From Mesorhizobium sp. B4-1-3 (GTDB lineage: Bacteria; Pseudomonadota; Alphaproteobacteria; Rhizobiales; Rhizobiaceae), in contig NZ_VFTG01000023.1 in NCBI RefSeq assembly GCF_006439355.1, positions 16,665-80,664 of the forward strand: DNA of 64,000 nucleotides, in the 5' to 3' direction. A model generated the notes under the pieces. That model was not told the DNA's origin and searched no databases. It worked only from the letters and a program-made list of their open reading frames with translations. Within the stretch, counting starts at the first letter, position 1. Each line of letters starts with the position of its first letter. Made by a program: the position numbers and the translations under genes. Below are positions 43,034-52,120 of the stretch, in pieces.

Positions 43034-46000
43034 TCATGCTACCCTCGAATACCTGATGGCAGCGACGGTTCGTAGGTCGTCAAGATGCACTTGGGTAAAG
43101 CGCAACTGTGTTTCGGCTCCCGCGAGCTCGACCACGATTTCTGGTGTCGACGCCTCCGCGAGTTTGGTGCGAAGTTCCGAGTCTGTGATGGCATTGGCGT
43201 GCCGCCACTTTGCAGCGCAAACCGGACACAATGCGAGGTGATTTTCAGCGTGCTCCTGTTCGAGCGAATCCAAACATTCGACCGCCTCAAAATACGGAGA
43301 ACCGTCAGGCCGGTTAAAGGGCATTTTGTTGTGACAGCCCTGGCAGACCATCTCAGAGAGCGAGTTTGTATAATGGTCCTCAAGATAGGTTCGCGCGAGC
43401 GTGCGCGTCTCTGAGTTGCTTGTACGGACGCTGCGCTCTCGGGCTTCGTAGGTCTTTTGAGGAGACGTTAGGGCACGCGCTGCTAGTCGTTCGGCCCGCC
43501 GGCCAGGATTGCCCGTCTCACGCTGTGGAAACTCTACTGGCTCATATGCGCGGCTGTTGATGCTGCGGACCATCTCAGCACTCAAAGCGGCCAGTGCGCC
43601 TGGGGAGAGGCCGCCGAGCTGCTCAACCAGCTCCGCTGAAAGTCCTATCAACTCGCCAGCCTGCTGGCGCGCCTTGGCCTTCTCGCCGCGCTGGCGATCC
43701 TGCTCTCCAAACCCAATCGACCTAAGCCAATCTTCATTCCCACCTATTGCGTATCCCTTGGCGAGATCGACCGCAGTAATTTCACTTGGCCTGCGCAGGC
43801 TCCCGTCCTTAGTAGGGATCCAAGCCATATCGCGTAGGATAGTCGCCATCGAGGACAGCCGCCTGCGCGCCTCATACTGCTGGTTTGGCGAAAATCGTGC
43901 GACCATCGCCGCCGCTCCCGCGTGCCGGGCCGCATCCCAGACCAGCTTCGAAATCGCCGGGTCACGACGTTCAAGCAACTCTGCCAATTGATCGATTCGG
44001 TAGTCGACGTCCACGCCGGTTCCAGTGTGTCGCGCTGACCCCCAGCCAGACTTCAACTCAGACCAACGCGGGTGAGCGTATGGAATCATCGACGACACAA
44101 CCGTCAGACTGTCCTCAACGCCGCATCGTTCGAGGAACGCCAAGAGGTCTTTGCGTGGGAGAATCTTGTAGCCCTCCCACAGCGCCTCCAAGCCCCGCCC
44201 TTCTATGCTCCCATCGTAGATCCGAGAAAGACCCGACTCGAGAAAGGGCGAACCCAGGTAGACTTCGCCAGCGCAGTGATACGCTGCTTCGGCGCCAGCT
44301 CGGACAAACTTGACCCCGGCGAACGGACCCACGTCTTCCGTTTCCTTCCACCAGCGTAGGAAGCGGCGCATATGCTGAAGGTGCTGTTCGCGGTTGGGCC
44401 GCTGCGCTTCTCCTTTGTATTTCGTTCGAATGATTGCGTTGAGATAGGCGCGTTCATCGAGATCGCGAACTCCCATACGACGAAGGAATTGCTCCACATC
44501 CTTCCCGCGACCACGGCCAACCCTGATGAGGCTACGCTTAACCAGGAACAATTCACCCTGGTCGGTTTCGGAATCGAGCTCGCTCTCAACTGGCGCAAGC
44601 ACCGCATGCCGCGGAGAATGGCGGCGGCCATCCTCGAGCTTTACAAACTTCATGTCGGAGATTGACGGCGCCGACCGTTGAACCTTCTGCGCGGCCTCTA
44701 AGGCCAAGTAGAAATGTTGAAGTTGCTCGTCGGTCAGCGCGTCGAACCAGATAAGCCCGCGCTGGCGCCATTGTTTGTCGCGCTCGATGAAAAGACCCTG
44801 CACACCAAAGACGTGCCGAAATGACGAAAAAAAGTCTGTGAGGCCGAAGTCCTCGATCTTGAGCGTGTTAATGAAGGCATCGGCGCGGCCATTCTTCAGT
44901 GCCGCGATGATCCAGCGTCGACCGGGCTTGTCGCAAAACTCGCCAAGCCCGGTTTCACCGAGCAGATCTCTGAGGTCTGCCGGGCCGCGAATTCCGCCAA
45001 CCGACGTGGCGAACCCGCCGCTCTGGACGGGGATAAGTTCTTCCTCCGCAAACTTGGTAACGATCTTCGCCAGGATCGGAGCGAACGCGGCAGGAAGTTC
45101 ATCCGAGGCATTGGGCAGCAAGTCGAGCACGCTGCGCTTCAGCATCCCACGGTCGCGCAGATCCGGCAGAGCGTCGGCGACCATCCCAGCGACCGCTTCG
45201 ATCAATTCGGCATTCCAAGGATCGTCGCGTTTGATGTTGCCGCGATTGTCCGTGAGCTGAAAAGGACCATGGATCGTAAAGTGCAGGCCGGTCAGCTCCT
45301 CGGTTTCAAAAAACACCATCAGCTTTGTCGGGGCGTCCTCGGCTATCAGGTCGCCGGCGCCGTTAAGCCGGAATGCGGCCTTCACCTCGTACTGCTTGCG
45401 ATCTTCGCTATACTCGACCGCGCGCGCTAGAACATAGTACCTGTCCAGACGCCCTGAACCGTCGGGTAACAGTGAGCTTATTGATCGAATTGACCCTGGT
45501 CCGTCACTGACCTCGGCCTCCCCCTTGCTTTCCCCATCGGTCCATTCGAGTCGCTTGATATGCCGAAGAAAGAGCAACGCCCGCGCTCCCGACTTCGCGA
45601 GACCCTCTCGCGCATGGGTCAGCGCGAGCTCAGCCCGGTCAGCACGGAGCGGCAGGATGATTTGCGTCGTCGCCTCGCGGTGCGTCGTTTCGATCAACTT
45701 TGGGACAACGAGATTCTCGATCGCGAATGCCAGTGACTCGTCTTCGATCAGTGAGTGGACCTCAGGCCGCTCGGTCACAACGTAGACAGATTTGAAGCCG
45801 ATCCCGAAGCAACCGATCTTGTGGCCATCGTCAAGCTTCGTGGTGTTTCCGATACCGGTAATGCCCTCGATATCGTCACGATCGAATGGCCGGCCATCAT
45901 GTTCGAACACGATGCGGGTTGGTTCGAGGCGAAAGCGGACCCAACTCGCCTCGGCATCTTCGGCATTCTGTAGCAGTTCGAAGATGAAGTGGCTGGGATC

Positions 46001-46123
46001 GGCATACTTGTCGACGGTCGCATTCCAGATACCGCGATCAAAGTTATTCTCGTGACTCGCCGAAACCCAGCGCTGACGCCTTGCGCACAGGTTGTTGAGC
46101 CAATCGTGAAACGGCGCGCCCAT
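43034..46123 (-). CDS. Sacsin/HSP90-type ATPase with C-terminal HNH-like zinc module
   Basis: 1029 aa; I chose the ATG at 46123, two bases after the helicase stop, over an upstream ATG at 46180 that lies inside the helicase gene. The GHKL ATPase site is clear: FIFELLQNAEDAEA, VFEHDGRPFDRDDIEG, KIGCFGIGFKSVY. A long unrecognised middle follows. Near residues 930-1000, VCQGCHNKMPF, then EQEHAENHLALCPVCAAKW form a treble-clef HNH-like zinc site. It is predicted to couple ATP-driven closure to DNA or RNA recognition. Confidence 0.82.
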   Translation of the reverse strand: MGAPFHDWLNNLCARRQRWVSASHENNFDRGIWNATVDKYADPSHFIFELLQNAEDAEASWVRFRLEPTRIVFEHDGRPFDRDDIEGITGIGNTTKLDDGHKIGCFGIGFKSVYVVTERPEVHSLIEDESLAFAIENLVVPKLIETTHREATTQIILPLRADRAELALTHAREGLAKSGARALLFLRHIKRLEWTDGESKGEAEVSDGPGSIRSISSLLPDGSGRLDRYYVLARAVEYSEDRKQYEVKAAFRLNGAGDLIAEDAPTKLMVFFETEELTGLHFTIHGPFQLTDNRGNIKRDDPWNAELIEAVAGMVADALPDLRDRGMLKRSVLDLLPNASDELPAAFAPILAKIVTKFAEEELIPVQSGGFATSVGGIRGPADLRDLLGETGLGEFCDKPGRRWIIAALKNGRADAFINTLKIEDFGLTDFFSSFRHVFGVQGLFIERDKQWRQRGLIWFDALTDEQLQHFYLALEAAQKVQRSAPSISDMKFVKLEDGRRHSPRHAVLAPVESELDSETDQGELFLVKRSLIRVGRGRGKDVEQFLRRMGVRDLDERAYLNAIIRTKYKGEAQRPNREQHLQHMRRFLRWWKETEDVGPFAGVKFVRAGAEAAYHCAGEVYLGSPFLESGLSRIYDGSIEGRGLEALWEGYKILPRKDLLAFLERCGVEDSLTVVSSMIPYAHPRWSELKSGWGSARHTGTGVDVDYRIDQLAELLERRDPAISKLVWDAARHAGAAAMVARFSPNQQYEARRRLSSMATILRDMAWIPTKDGSLRRPSEITAVDLAKGYAIGGNEDWLRSIGFGEQDRQRGEKAKARQQAGELIGLSAELVEQLGGLSPGALAALSAEMVRSINSRAYEPVEFPQRETGNPGRRAERLAARALTSPQKTYEARERSVRTSNSETRTLARTYLEDHYTNSLSEMVCQGCHNKMPFNRPDGSPYFEAVECLDSLEQEHAENHLALCPVCAAKWRHANAITDSELRTKLAEASTPEIVVELAGAETQLRFTQVHLDDLRTVAAIRYSRVA

Positions 46124-46124
46124 G

Positions 46125-49100
46125 TCAGTGTTCCACCCGAAGCGTTCCTGAAGCGACGCGCCGAGGAAGGATATCGGCACGTCGCTCCGCTGCGGCTAAA
46201 TCCTCAAGCGCTTCGTGGCGATCGGCGTTCGCCCGCGCAAGCTGGCCCGCCCGCATGCGCCGGATGCGATCTTCTGAGGCTGCGGCGAGCTGCTCCTCGA
46301 GGATTGCAACACGCGCCCGGTGACTGGCCTCGAGGCTGTCGCGCCTGAAACGTGCAATCTCAGCGGCCTCGGCGACATGCGCTGCGCGTCGGCGTGTCCA
46401 GAGTTCGTGGTGCCAGCTTTCGAGCCCCTCGATTGTCGCACTGTCCGGCGGTGCGACGTCCGATGCATCGGCCGCTGCGGTAAAGATATCCATGAAGGCG
46501 GCGGCGACAGCCGGATCCTCCACAACGGGAACGAGCATTGCATCCTCCCGAAGGCCGCGCATTTGCCATTGGTAGATCGCAAATGGATGGTCGCCGACCG
46601 GGAGCGCCGGATCGTTCACACGCAATGTAACCATGACTTCCTCATCGCGGGCGAACGAGCGGGCTGCAGCCTGGGTGAGGGGATGGACAGGCGTGATGAA
46701 CGCCAGCGAGCGATCGTCGTTTGCGGCTTCGCGATCGAAGGTCAATGCGAGGGTTTGCTGATCGCCCCGGAGCCAGGTCTCCCACTCCCGGTCAGCAAGG
46801 CTGAGTCGGGTGCCACGGGCGCGAGGCGGAACAAGCCTGCGACGGGCATCGGCAGCGAGCCGAAGGCTCTTGACCGGGCCCTGACCACTGATTGGGTTGC
46901 GGCCAACGTCCAGCGCACGCTCAAGATGGAGACCGACCAAACGCTCAATCGCGGCCGGCTCGAGCCAGCGGCTCGACGCCTCGGCAATTTCATCGTTCAT
47001 GCGCGAGCGTTCAATGCGAACGCCAAACAGCTCTGCCTCGCGTTCCTCCAACGCGTCGGTTTCGATGACCTGGCGAATTTCATTGTCAGCGAGCTGTTGA
47101 AGGCGCGCCTGCCGCTCCTCATCGGTGAGGAGAAAGTCGTCGGCCACCGCCTGAAGCCGGCCGGCGATCTCACCGAGGATCGCCTCGCTGCCTCCGATCG
47201 CGCGCTCGAACACCCCTATGCGCAACAGGCAGCGCTGGAAGATGTCAAAGTCCACCGTGCCGGGCGTCACGAAATTATAGATCGCGACTGTCTGGCTGGA
47301 TTGCCCATAACGATCGATACGCCCGATGCGCTGCTCGATCCGCATTGGGTTCCAAGGGATGTCGAAGTTCACCAAAGCGTCGCAGAACTGAAAATCGAGC
47401 CCCTCAGAGCCCACTTCCGACGACAGGAGGATATCGATCGCGTCAGCGTGATCAGACGGAAGAGCAAACGCCTTGCGCAATGCACGCCGATCGTCATCTG
47501 CGATCCCGCCATGAATGAGACCCACGCGAACGCCGCGCTGGCGGAGCGCCTGATCCAGATAGGACAACGTGTGTCGGAAAGAGCTGAACACGAGCAAGCG
47601 ACGGTTCTGCATGCCACCCTTTTGAGTGACGATATCGAGAAGCGCCGCCAGCTTGGGATCGTCGTTGGGCAGCGCGCGCGCACGTTCCACGATAGCCGCG
47701 ATCTCTGCGCGGATTGCGTCGACCCCGTCGTCACCATGCTCCAGCGCTTCGTCATCGATCTCCACGAGTTCGAGGTCGCTGAGACGTCGCGTCAGGATAT
47801 CTTCGAGGAACGGCACCAGGCCATGCAGTGAACTGGCCGCCTGTCGACGGATCGTCGTCATAAGGAAGCCGAGAGGGCCGGCGCCGTGCTTCCTCAAATA
47901 AATGGCCCGCTGGAGCGCCAACAGATCGTCGTGAACGGCCTTCTGTTCGGCCGTGAACGGCACCTCGACAGTGCGCGCCTTGCGGCTCGTAAAGTTACCA
48001 ATATCGCGACGGCGTGTACGACTGATCATCGACGAGAAGCTGTGCATAGCCTCAGCCGGTCGGATCAGGCGAACGCGATCTTCGTCGCTGGATGCGCTGC
48101 GCGTCGCAGCAACGAGATTGCGATATTCGGGCGAAGGCGCGAGCATCACGCGGCCCCAGTCGGTGCCGGCAGCCTCGTTGAGCTGTTGGATCGCAACATC
48201 CTGCCAGCCCGGCGCCGCGCCTCGGATCGCGGCGATCGCCGCGTTAATGGCTTCGTTTGGCTCCGCCATCCGTTCGAACGTCGGGCGGTCAATGACCAGG
48301 TCCGGACGCAGAAGGTTGAGCAGCGAGAACAGGTCGCCGGTGCCGAGCTGAACTGGCGTCGCGGTGATCAGCACCACCGCCTCAGCGTTGTCGGCAAGGA
48401 TGCGCAGCCCTTGATGAAGGCTCGTGTCGGTATTGCGCGCATTGTGAGCCTCGTCGACGATCAGAAGATCGAAGCGGGGCGGTGTGTCGAGCGTGCTCAG
48501 GCCCGGTCCACGGGCGCCACCGCGACCGGGGTAGCCTTGCAGAAGCCTTTCGTTGACCAGCGAGAACGGCAGGATTGCCCGCGAGTAGCGATCCGGCCAC
48601 TCACCCTCGATATCGCATTGGTCAAGGCAGTAGTGCAGTTCGTCACTGCCGAGCGTGACAAATTCCTCATCAAAACGCCGCATCTCACGATGCCATTTCT
48701 CCTCCACGACCAATGCCTTCGAACACACGACGAGCACCGAGCGCAACGGACGGCGCGCTTGCAACTCGCGAAGCAGGAGGCCCGCTTCGATCGTCTTGCC
48801 GACACCCACCTCATCAGCGACCAGCATCCGCGGCCGATCGGCGCGGATAAACTTGAGCACCGGCCGGAACTGATACGGAATGAAGTCGACGCGGCCTGCC
48901 TGAAGCGAGTACAGGTTCGTAATGCTTGGCTCGGCCAGCTGCAGAGCCGTCAAGCGCGCATTGAACTCGCTTAGCGTCGCTCGAACCGCACCGGGCGCAA
49001 GGTCGGCGCGCGTGACCTGGCTCAGGTAGAGCGTCTCAAGGCGCCCATCGATAAACACGGTGAGGCGTATCTCACGGTTACTCGGGGTGATGCCGGTAAT

Positions 49101-49334
49101 CACACCGATGCGCGCTGGATCAGACCGCAACGCGACGGTCTCGCCGATTTTCAACGGCGGCGACGGTCTGACAGCATCGACGCGGGTCGCAATGATGTCG
49201 CGCACCTTGCGCTCCAGAGCGTCAACGTCGACGCCATGCGCGCGAGCAGTTTCGACGATCTCTTCGTCGCTGGCGTCGAGAATGCCCTCGGCAATCAGCG
49301 CAAGGATCTGATCAGAGTCTGGTGACGTCGTCAT
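46125..49334 (-). CDS. SNF2/HepA-type DEAH helicase
   Basis: 1069 aa from the ATG at 49334 that overlaps the sigma-like stop (ATGA). Motifs: LVADEVGVGKTIEAGLLLRE, LLIVDEAHNARN, VLITATPVQLG, SSEVGSEGLDFQFCDALVNF, and IEQRIGRIDRYGQS. The order and the WNPMRIEQR segment are those of RapA/HepA-like SWI2/SNF2 ATPases, which act on RNA polymerase or nucleoprotein. An N-terminal region (about 120 aa) and C-terminal coiled coil are unassigned. Sits between the sigma-like and HSP90-like genes, both tightly coupled to it. Confidence 0.88.
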   Translation of the reverse strand: MTTSPDSDQILALIAEGILDASDEEIVETARAHGVDVDALERKVRDIIATRVDAVRPSPPLKIGETVALRSDPARIGVITGITPSNREIRLTVFIDGRLETLYLSQVTRADLAPGAVRATLSEFNARLTALQLAEPSITNLYSLQAGRVDFIPYQFRPVLKFIRADRPRMLVADEVGVGKTIEAGLLLRELQARRPLRSVLVVCSKALVVEEKWHREMRRFDEEFVTLGSDELHYCLDQCDIEGEWPDRYSRAILPFSLVNERLLQGYPGRGGARGPGLSTLDTPPRFDLLIVDEAHNARNTDTSLHQGLRILADNAEAVVLITATPVQLGTGDLFSLLNLLRPDLVIDRPTFERMAEPNEAINAAIAAIRGAAPGWQDVAIQQLNEAAGTDWGRVMLAPSPEYRNLVAATRSASSDEDRVRLIRPAEAMHSFSSMISRTRRRDIGNFTSRKARTVEVPFTAEQKAVHDDLLALQRAIYLRKHGAGPLGFLMTTIRRQAASSLHGLVPFLEDILTRRLSDLELVEIDDEALEHGDDGVDAIRAEIAAIVERARALPNDDPKLAALLDIVTQKGGMQNRRLLVFSSFRHTLSYLDQALRQRGVRVGLIHGGIADDDRRALRKAFALPSDHADAIDILLSSEVGSEGLDFQFCDALVNFDIPWNPMRIEQRIGRIDRYGQSSQTVAIYNFVTPGTVDFDIFQRCLLRIGVFERAIGGSEAILGEIAGRLQAVADDFLLTDEERQARLQQLADNEIRQVIETDALEEREAELFGVRIERSRMNDEIAEASSRWLEPAAIERLVGLHLERALDVGRNPISGQGPVKSLRLAADARRRLVPPRARGTRLSLADREWETWLRGDQQTLALTFDREAANDDRSLAFITPVHPLTQAAARSFARDEEVMVTLRVNDPALPVGDHPFAIYQWQMRGLREDAMLVPVVEDPAVAAAFMDIFTAAADASDVAPPDSATIEGLESWHHELWTRRRAAHVAEAAEIARFRRDSLEASHRARVAILEEQLAAASEDRIRRMRAGQLARANADRHEALEDLAAAERRADILPRRVASGTLRVEH

Positions 49335-49864
49335 TTGATCCATCCGGGTCTGAATTGGCGTCTGAGCGTTCGGGTCATACGACGGCGGGCAGTGTCGTAG
49401 CCTGTCGCATCGAGACCAAGCTGCAGGCAGGCGTCCCTACGGCTTGTCTGTGAAAGGATATGGTGGAAGATTCCGAGCGCTGGCTCATCGTTAAGCAGCG
49501 CTTCGCGCATCCGTTGGGCGAGGTTCGCAAAGTCAAGGTCGTCCTCTGCCGCAGGAAGTTCTAAGAACTCGCCGACCTGATCTAACGCAAGTGGTTCCCT
49601 GGCGTCCTCGTGCCGCCATTGGCTTGCGATGCTGCGCATCACTTGGGAAAGAAAAGCGTGGAGCGAGATTTCCGCGGGCCATGGCCTGTCACCAGAAAGA
49701 ATTCGAGCGAGGGCTTCGTTTAGAAGATCGGATGCGTCGCGGCGGCGGAGGCCACGAACCCATGTGTCGGCTAGGGCAGCAATGCGCAACAAATCGGGTT
49801 GCCGCAGTCGGCTTAGTAGCCGCCCGACTTCTTCGACTGATAGATGCTCGCGCTCGTCCGACAT
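49331..49864 (-). CDS. Small sigma-70-like (ECF type) protein
   Basis: 177 aa. The region-2-like part is DASDLLNEALARIL then ISLHAFLSQVMRSIASQWRH; the region-4-like part is QTSRRDACLQLGLDATGYDT then ARRRMTRTLRRQ. This matches the small ECF-like proteins that I associate with helicase operons rather than true stress sigma factors. No anti-sigma gene is adjacent. It is the first gene of the operon and is coupled to the SNF2 gene, so it may guide the helicase to RNA polymerase or to a promoter. Confidence 0.75.
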   Translation of the reverse strand: MSDEREHLSVEEVGRLLSRLRQPDLLRIAALADTWVRGLRRRDASDLLNEALARILSGDRPWPAEISLHAFLSQVMRSIASQWRHEDAREPLALDQVGEFLELPAAEDDLDFANLAQRMREALLNDEPALGIFHHILSQTSRRDACLQLGLDATGYDTARRRMTRTLRRQFRPGWIK

Positions 49865-50083
49865 GAAGCTTTCTGCACGCCCCTTGCACCATTTGCGGAG
49901 CTGGAGATCAAAACGGGAAGGCCAGCGAAAAAATTTGTTTGATCTATCTAACCACTAACCGAGCACGTTAATCGTGGGAACGAGTGGGTTCCAACACGAT
50001 ACGGGCTGAGATGTCTTAGGCAGCTTCTTCCGGACGGCAGCAGGATTGCGTCTGATGGCGCGCATAGACAAGAAAATCCCGCC

Positions 50084-50260
50084 TTCATAGAAGCTAGCGG
50101 TATAATCCCGGGCGGGCTTCGAGGCATCCTGTTCCTGTCGCTGCACTACGCCGGCGGCATCAATCTGGTGATCTTTCCGGCCAATCCGGTCAACGGCGAC
50201 CGTATCGCGGTCCACAACCCCGATCACCGGCGGTCGCACGACCAGTCGTCCTGGTCCTGA
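50084..50260 (+). pseudogene. Remnant of a RES-domain toxin (C terminus only)
   Basis: The frame reading GLRGILFLSLHYAGGINLVI, then VAVHNPDH and ending DQSSWS before the stop matches the last third of RES toxins, which degrade NAD+. No start, no N-terminal catalytic part and no Xre-type antitoxin gene are present, so it is a decayed fragment. It marks the right border of the defence island. Confidence 0.65.
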
Positions 50261-50302
50261 GCGATCGACCGTCTCTGTGGTCGCAACGCGGCAACGCCCC
50301 GC

Positions 50303-51001
50303 TCATGACACCTGGTCGACGACGTCGTCCTCGCCGTCGCCGTTGGGCAACCCGGCTGGGATAGCACCGGCCAGCAGCTTCTCCTTCGACAGCAGCCCGG
50401 CGTCCTCGAGCGCCTCGAAATCCGGCAGCTGGCGCAGCGTGTCGAGTCCGAACTGCACCAGAAAGTTCTTGGTCGTCACGTAGGTGTAGGGCGCGCCTGG
50501 CTGCGGCGAGCGCGGCCCCGAGGCGATGAGGTCCTGCGCGCGCAGCACGCCGATCAGATCGCGTGACACCTCCTTGCCGAAGAAGGATGACAGCTCGCCA
50601 CGGGTGATCGGCTGGAAATAGGCGATGCACATCAGGACAAGCGCCTCCGACTGCGTCAGCTCTTTTGCCCGCTCGTCCGTGGCACTGCCGAAGGCGGCGT
50701 TGATGACGTCGCCAAAGACCTTTTTGGTCCGGTGCTGCCAGCCGCCGGCGACCGACACCAGCTCGTAGGGGCGGCCGGCGAGCTCGGCGCGGATGTCGTC
50801 GATGATCAGCTCGAGATTGCAGTTTTTTCCCACCACCCGCGCCAGGACCTCGCGCGGCACCGGTTCACTGGCGGAAAAGATCACCGCTTCGACGCGGCCC
50901 ATCCACTCGCGCCAGCGCAGTTCTGGCGGCAGGTGCTCGAGCTCGGTGTCGAGCAGCGCCGGCTGATCGTTCGGCTTGCGGCGGGCGGAGGCTTGGCTCA
51001 T
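50303..51001 (-). CDS. ScpB-like segregation/condensation protein
   Basis: 232 aa from the ATG at 51001. The winged-helix pair is indicated by VEAVIFSASEPVPREVLAR, LVSVAGGWQHRTK, ALVLMCIAYFQPITRGELSS and DLIASGPRSPQPGAPYTYVT, a good ScpB match. This version differs from chromosomal scpB in sitting apart from scpA, directly after a DUF1403 gene, which is typical of rhizobial conjugative elements. It may support maintenance of the element rather than chromosome condensation. Confidence 0.83.
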   Translation of the reverse strand: MSQASARRKPNDQPALLDTELEHLPPELRWREWMGRVEAVIFSASEPVPREVLARVVGKNCNLELIIDDIRAELAGRPYELVSVAGGWQHRTKKVFGDVINAAFGSATDERAKELTQSEALVLMCIAYFQPITRGELSSFFGKEVSRDLIGVLRAQDLIASGPRSPQPGAPYTYVTTKNFLVQFGLDTLRQLPDFEALEDAGLLSKEKLLAGAIPAGLPNGDGEDDVVDQVS

Positions 51002-51005
51002 CGCG

Positions 51006-51959
51006 CTACAGCCCAAACAGCCGGAAGCTGGCGCGACCCGACAGCTCGCGCACGGCCTCAAGTTGTTGGAGGCGTTCGAACAGCCGCCGCGCCGCAAAAC
51101 GCGACAGGCTTTTGGTCGTCAGCGAGCCGGAGACGGCGTCGTCGTTGAGCAGCAAAAAGATCACATCGCCGGCGCCCTTGGCCCGCAATTTTGGTGCGAT
51201 AGCGATGAGTCTTTCGGCACGGCGTGACAACTCGGCGGCCAGCCGGCAGGCGTCGGCCGCTGCTTGTACCAGGGCGACGCAGACCGCGGGATCAAAACCT
51301 TTTTCGCCCGGTCGAATGCGTCGGCTGCCGGCCTCGCCGCGAAAAGCCGGGCCAAAAGCCTGCGGCATCAGGAGCGGCAGCGGCAGCGGCCAGCGCAGAG
51401 TTTGCGCCAGCACCAGGTCGGCGACCCACCAGCCAAAAAGCTCGGCATCGGGGCGCATGGCGACGACGCGGGCGGCGATTGCCGCCGCGGCGAAGGGCGC
51501 CGGCCGCTGCGACCCCGCCACGTCTTCGATCTGCGTGCAGAGGTCGGCGAGGGCCTCGTCGCCCCAGGCGAGACCGAGCATCTCAGCCACTTTTGTCAGC
51601 CGATCGGCGCTGACTCCCAGCGGCTGCAGCGCCAGCTGGCGCCAGGCGCCAAAAACGGCGCCGGCGGGACCGGGATCGGCGCCGGCCGGGCAAAGCTGCC
51701 AGGCGTCGCGCAGAGCGGCTTCATCCTCGGCGCGGCCGGCGAGCCGCATGCTGGCGGCGGCAGATTTGAGCGCCAGCCGCTGGCGCCACGCGCCGGCCCA
51801 GGCAGGCTGCGCGCGGGCGAGCGTGTCCAGCGAAGCCAGGGCGGCGCCGGCCTGGAAGGCGGCGTCAGCGTCGCTCGGCGCGCCGGCGTTGGCGAGCGCC
51901 CAGGCCGGGATGGTCGGCGGCGGGGCGGGATTGGCGGTCGCGGGATCGAGGCGAATCAT
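51006..51959 (-). CDS. DUF1403 family protein
   Basis: 317 aa, extremely Ala-rich (start IRLDPATANPAPPPTIPAWA). The pattern ELFGWWVADLVLAQTLRWP, then LPLLMPQAFGPAFRG, and an ending AARRLFERLQQLEAVRELSG fits DUF1403, found in plasmids and integrative elements of Hyphomicrobiales. Function unknown. It is four bases from scpB, so the two are co-expressed. Confidence 0.83.
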   Translation of the reverse strand: MIRLDPATANPAPPPTIPAWALANAGAPSDADAAFQAGAALASLDTLARAQPAWAGAWRQRLALKSAAASMRLAGRAEDEAALRDAWQLCPAGADPGPAGAVFGAWRQLALQPLGVSADRLTKVAEMLGLAWGDEALADLCTQIEDVAGSQRPAPFAAAAIAARVVAMRPDAELFGWWVADLVLAQTLRWPLPLPLLMPQAFGPAFRGEAGSRRIRPGEKGFDPAVCVALVQAAADACRLAAELSRRAERLIAIAPKLRAKGAGDVIFLLLNDDAVSGSLTTKSLSRFAARRLFERLQQLEAVRELSGRASFRLFGL

Positions 51960-52120
51960 GCTTTCGAGGGTAAAATGGCCGTGCGCTTTCCGCCATCAAT
52001 TTCCCCCCAAAACGCACAGCCTGTCGGCGGCCAAAAACGAACGATAATGTTGCCATATCAGTCGTTTAACTGGAATCTTGAAAGCATCGGACCCAAGCTT
52101 CCGACAGTGCGCACAGCCTG

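Noticed and set aside
46320..47831. A 503-codon plus-strand frame opposite the SNF2 helicase gene
   Set aside because: It has no domain or ribosome site and mirrors the helicase codons.
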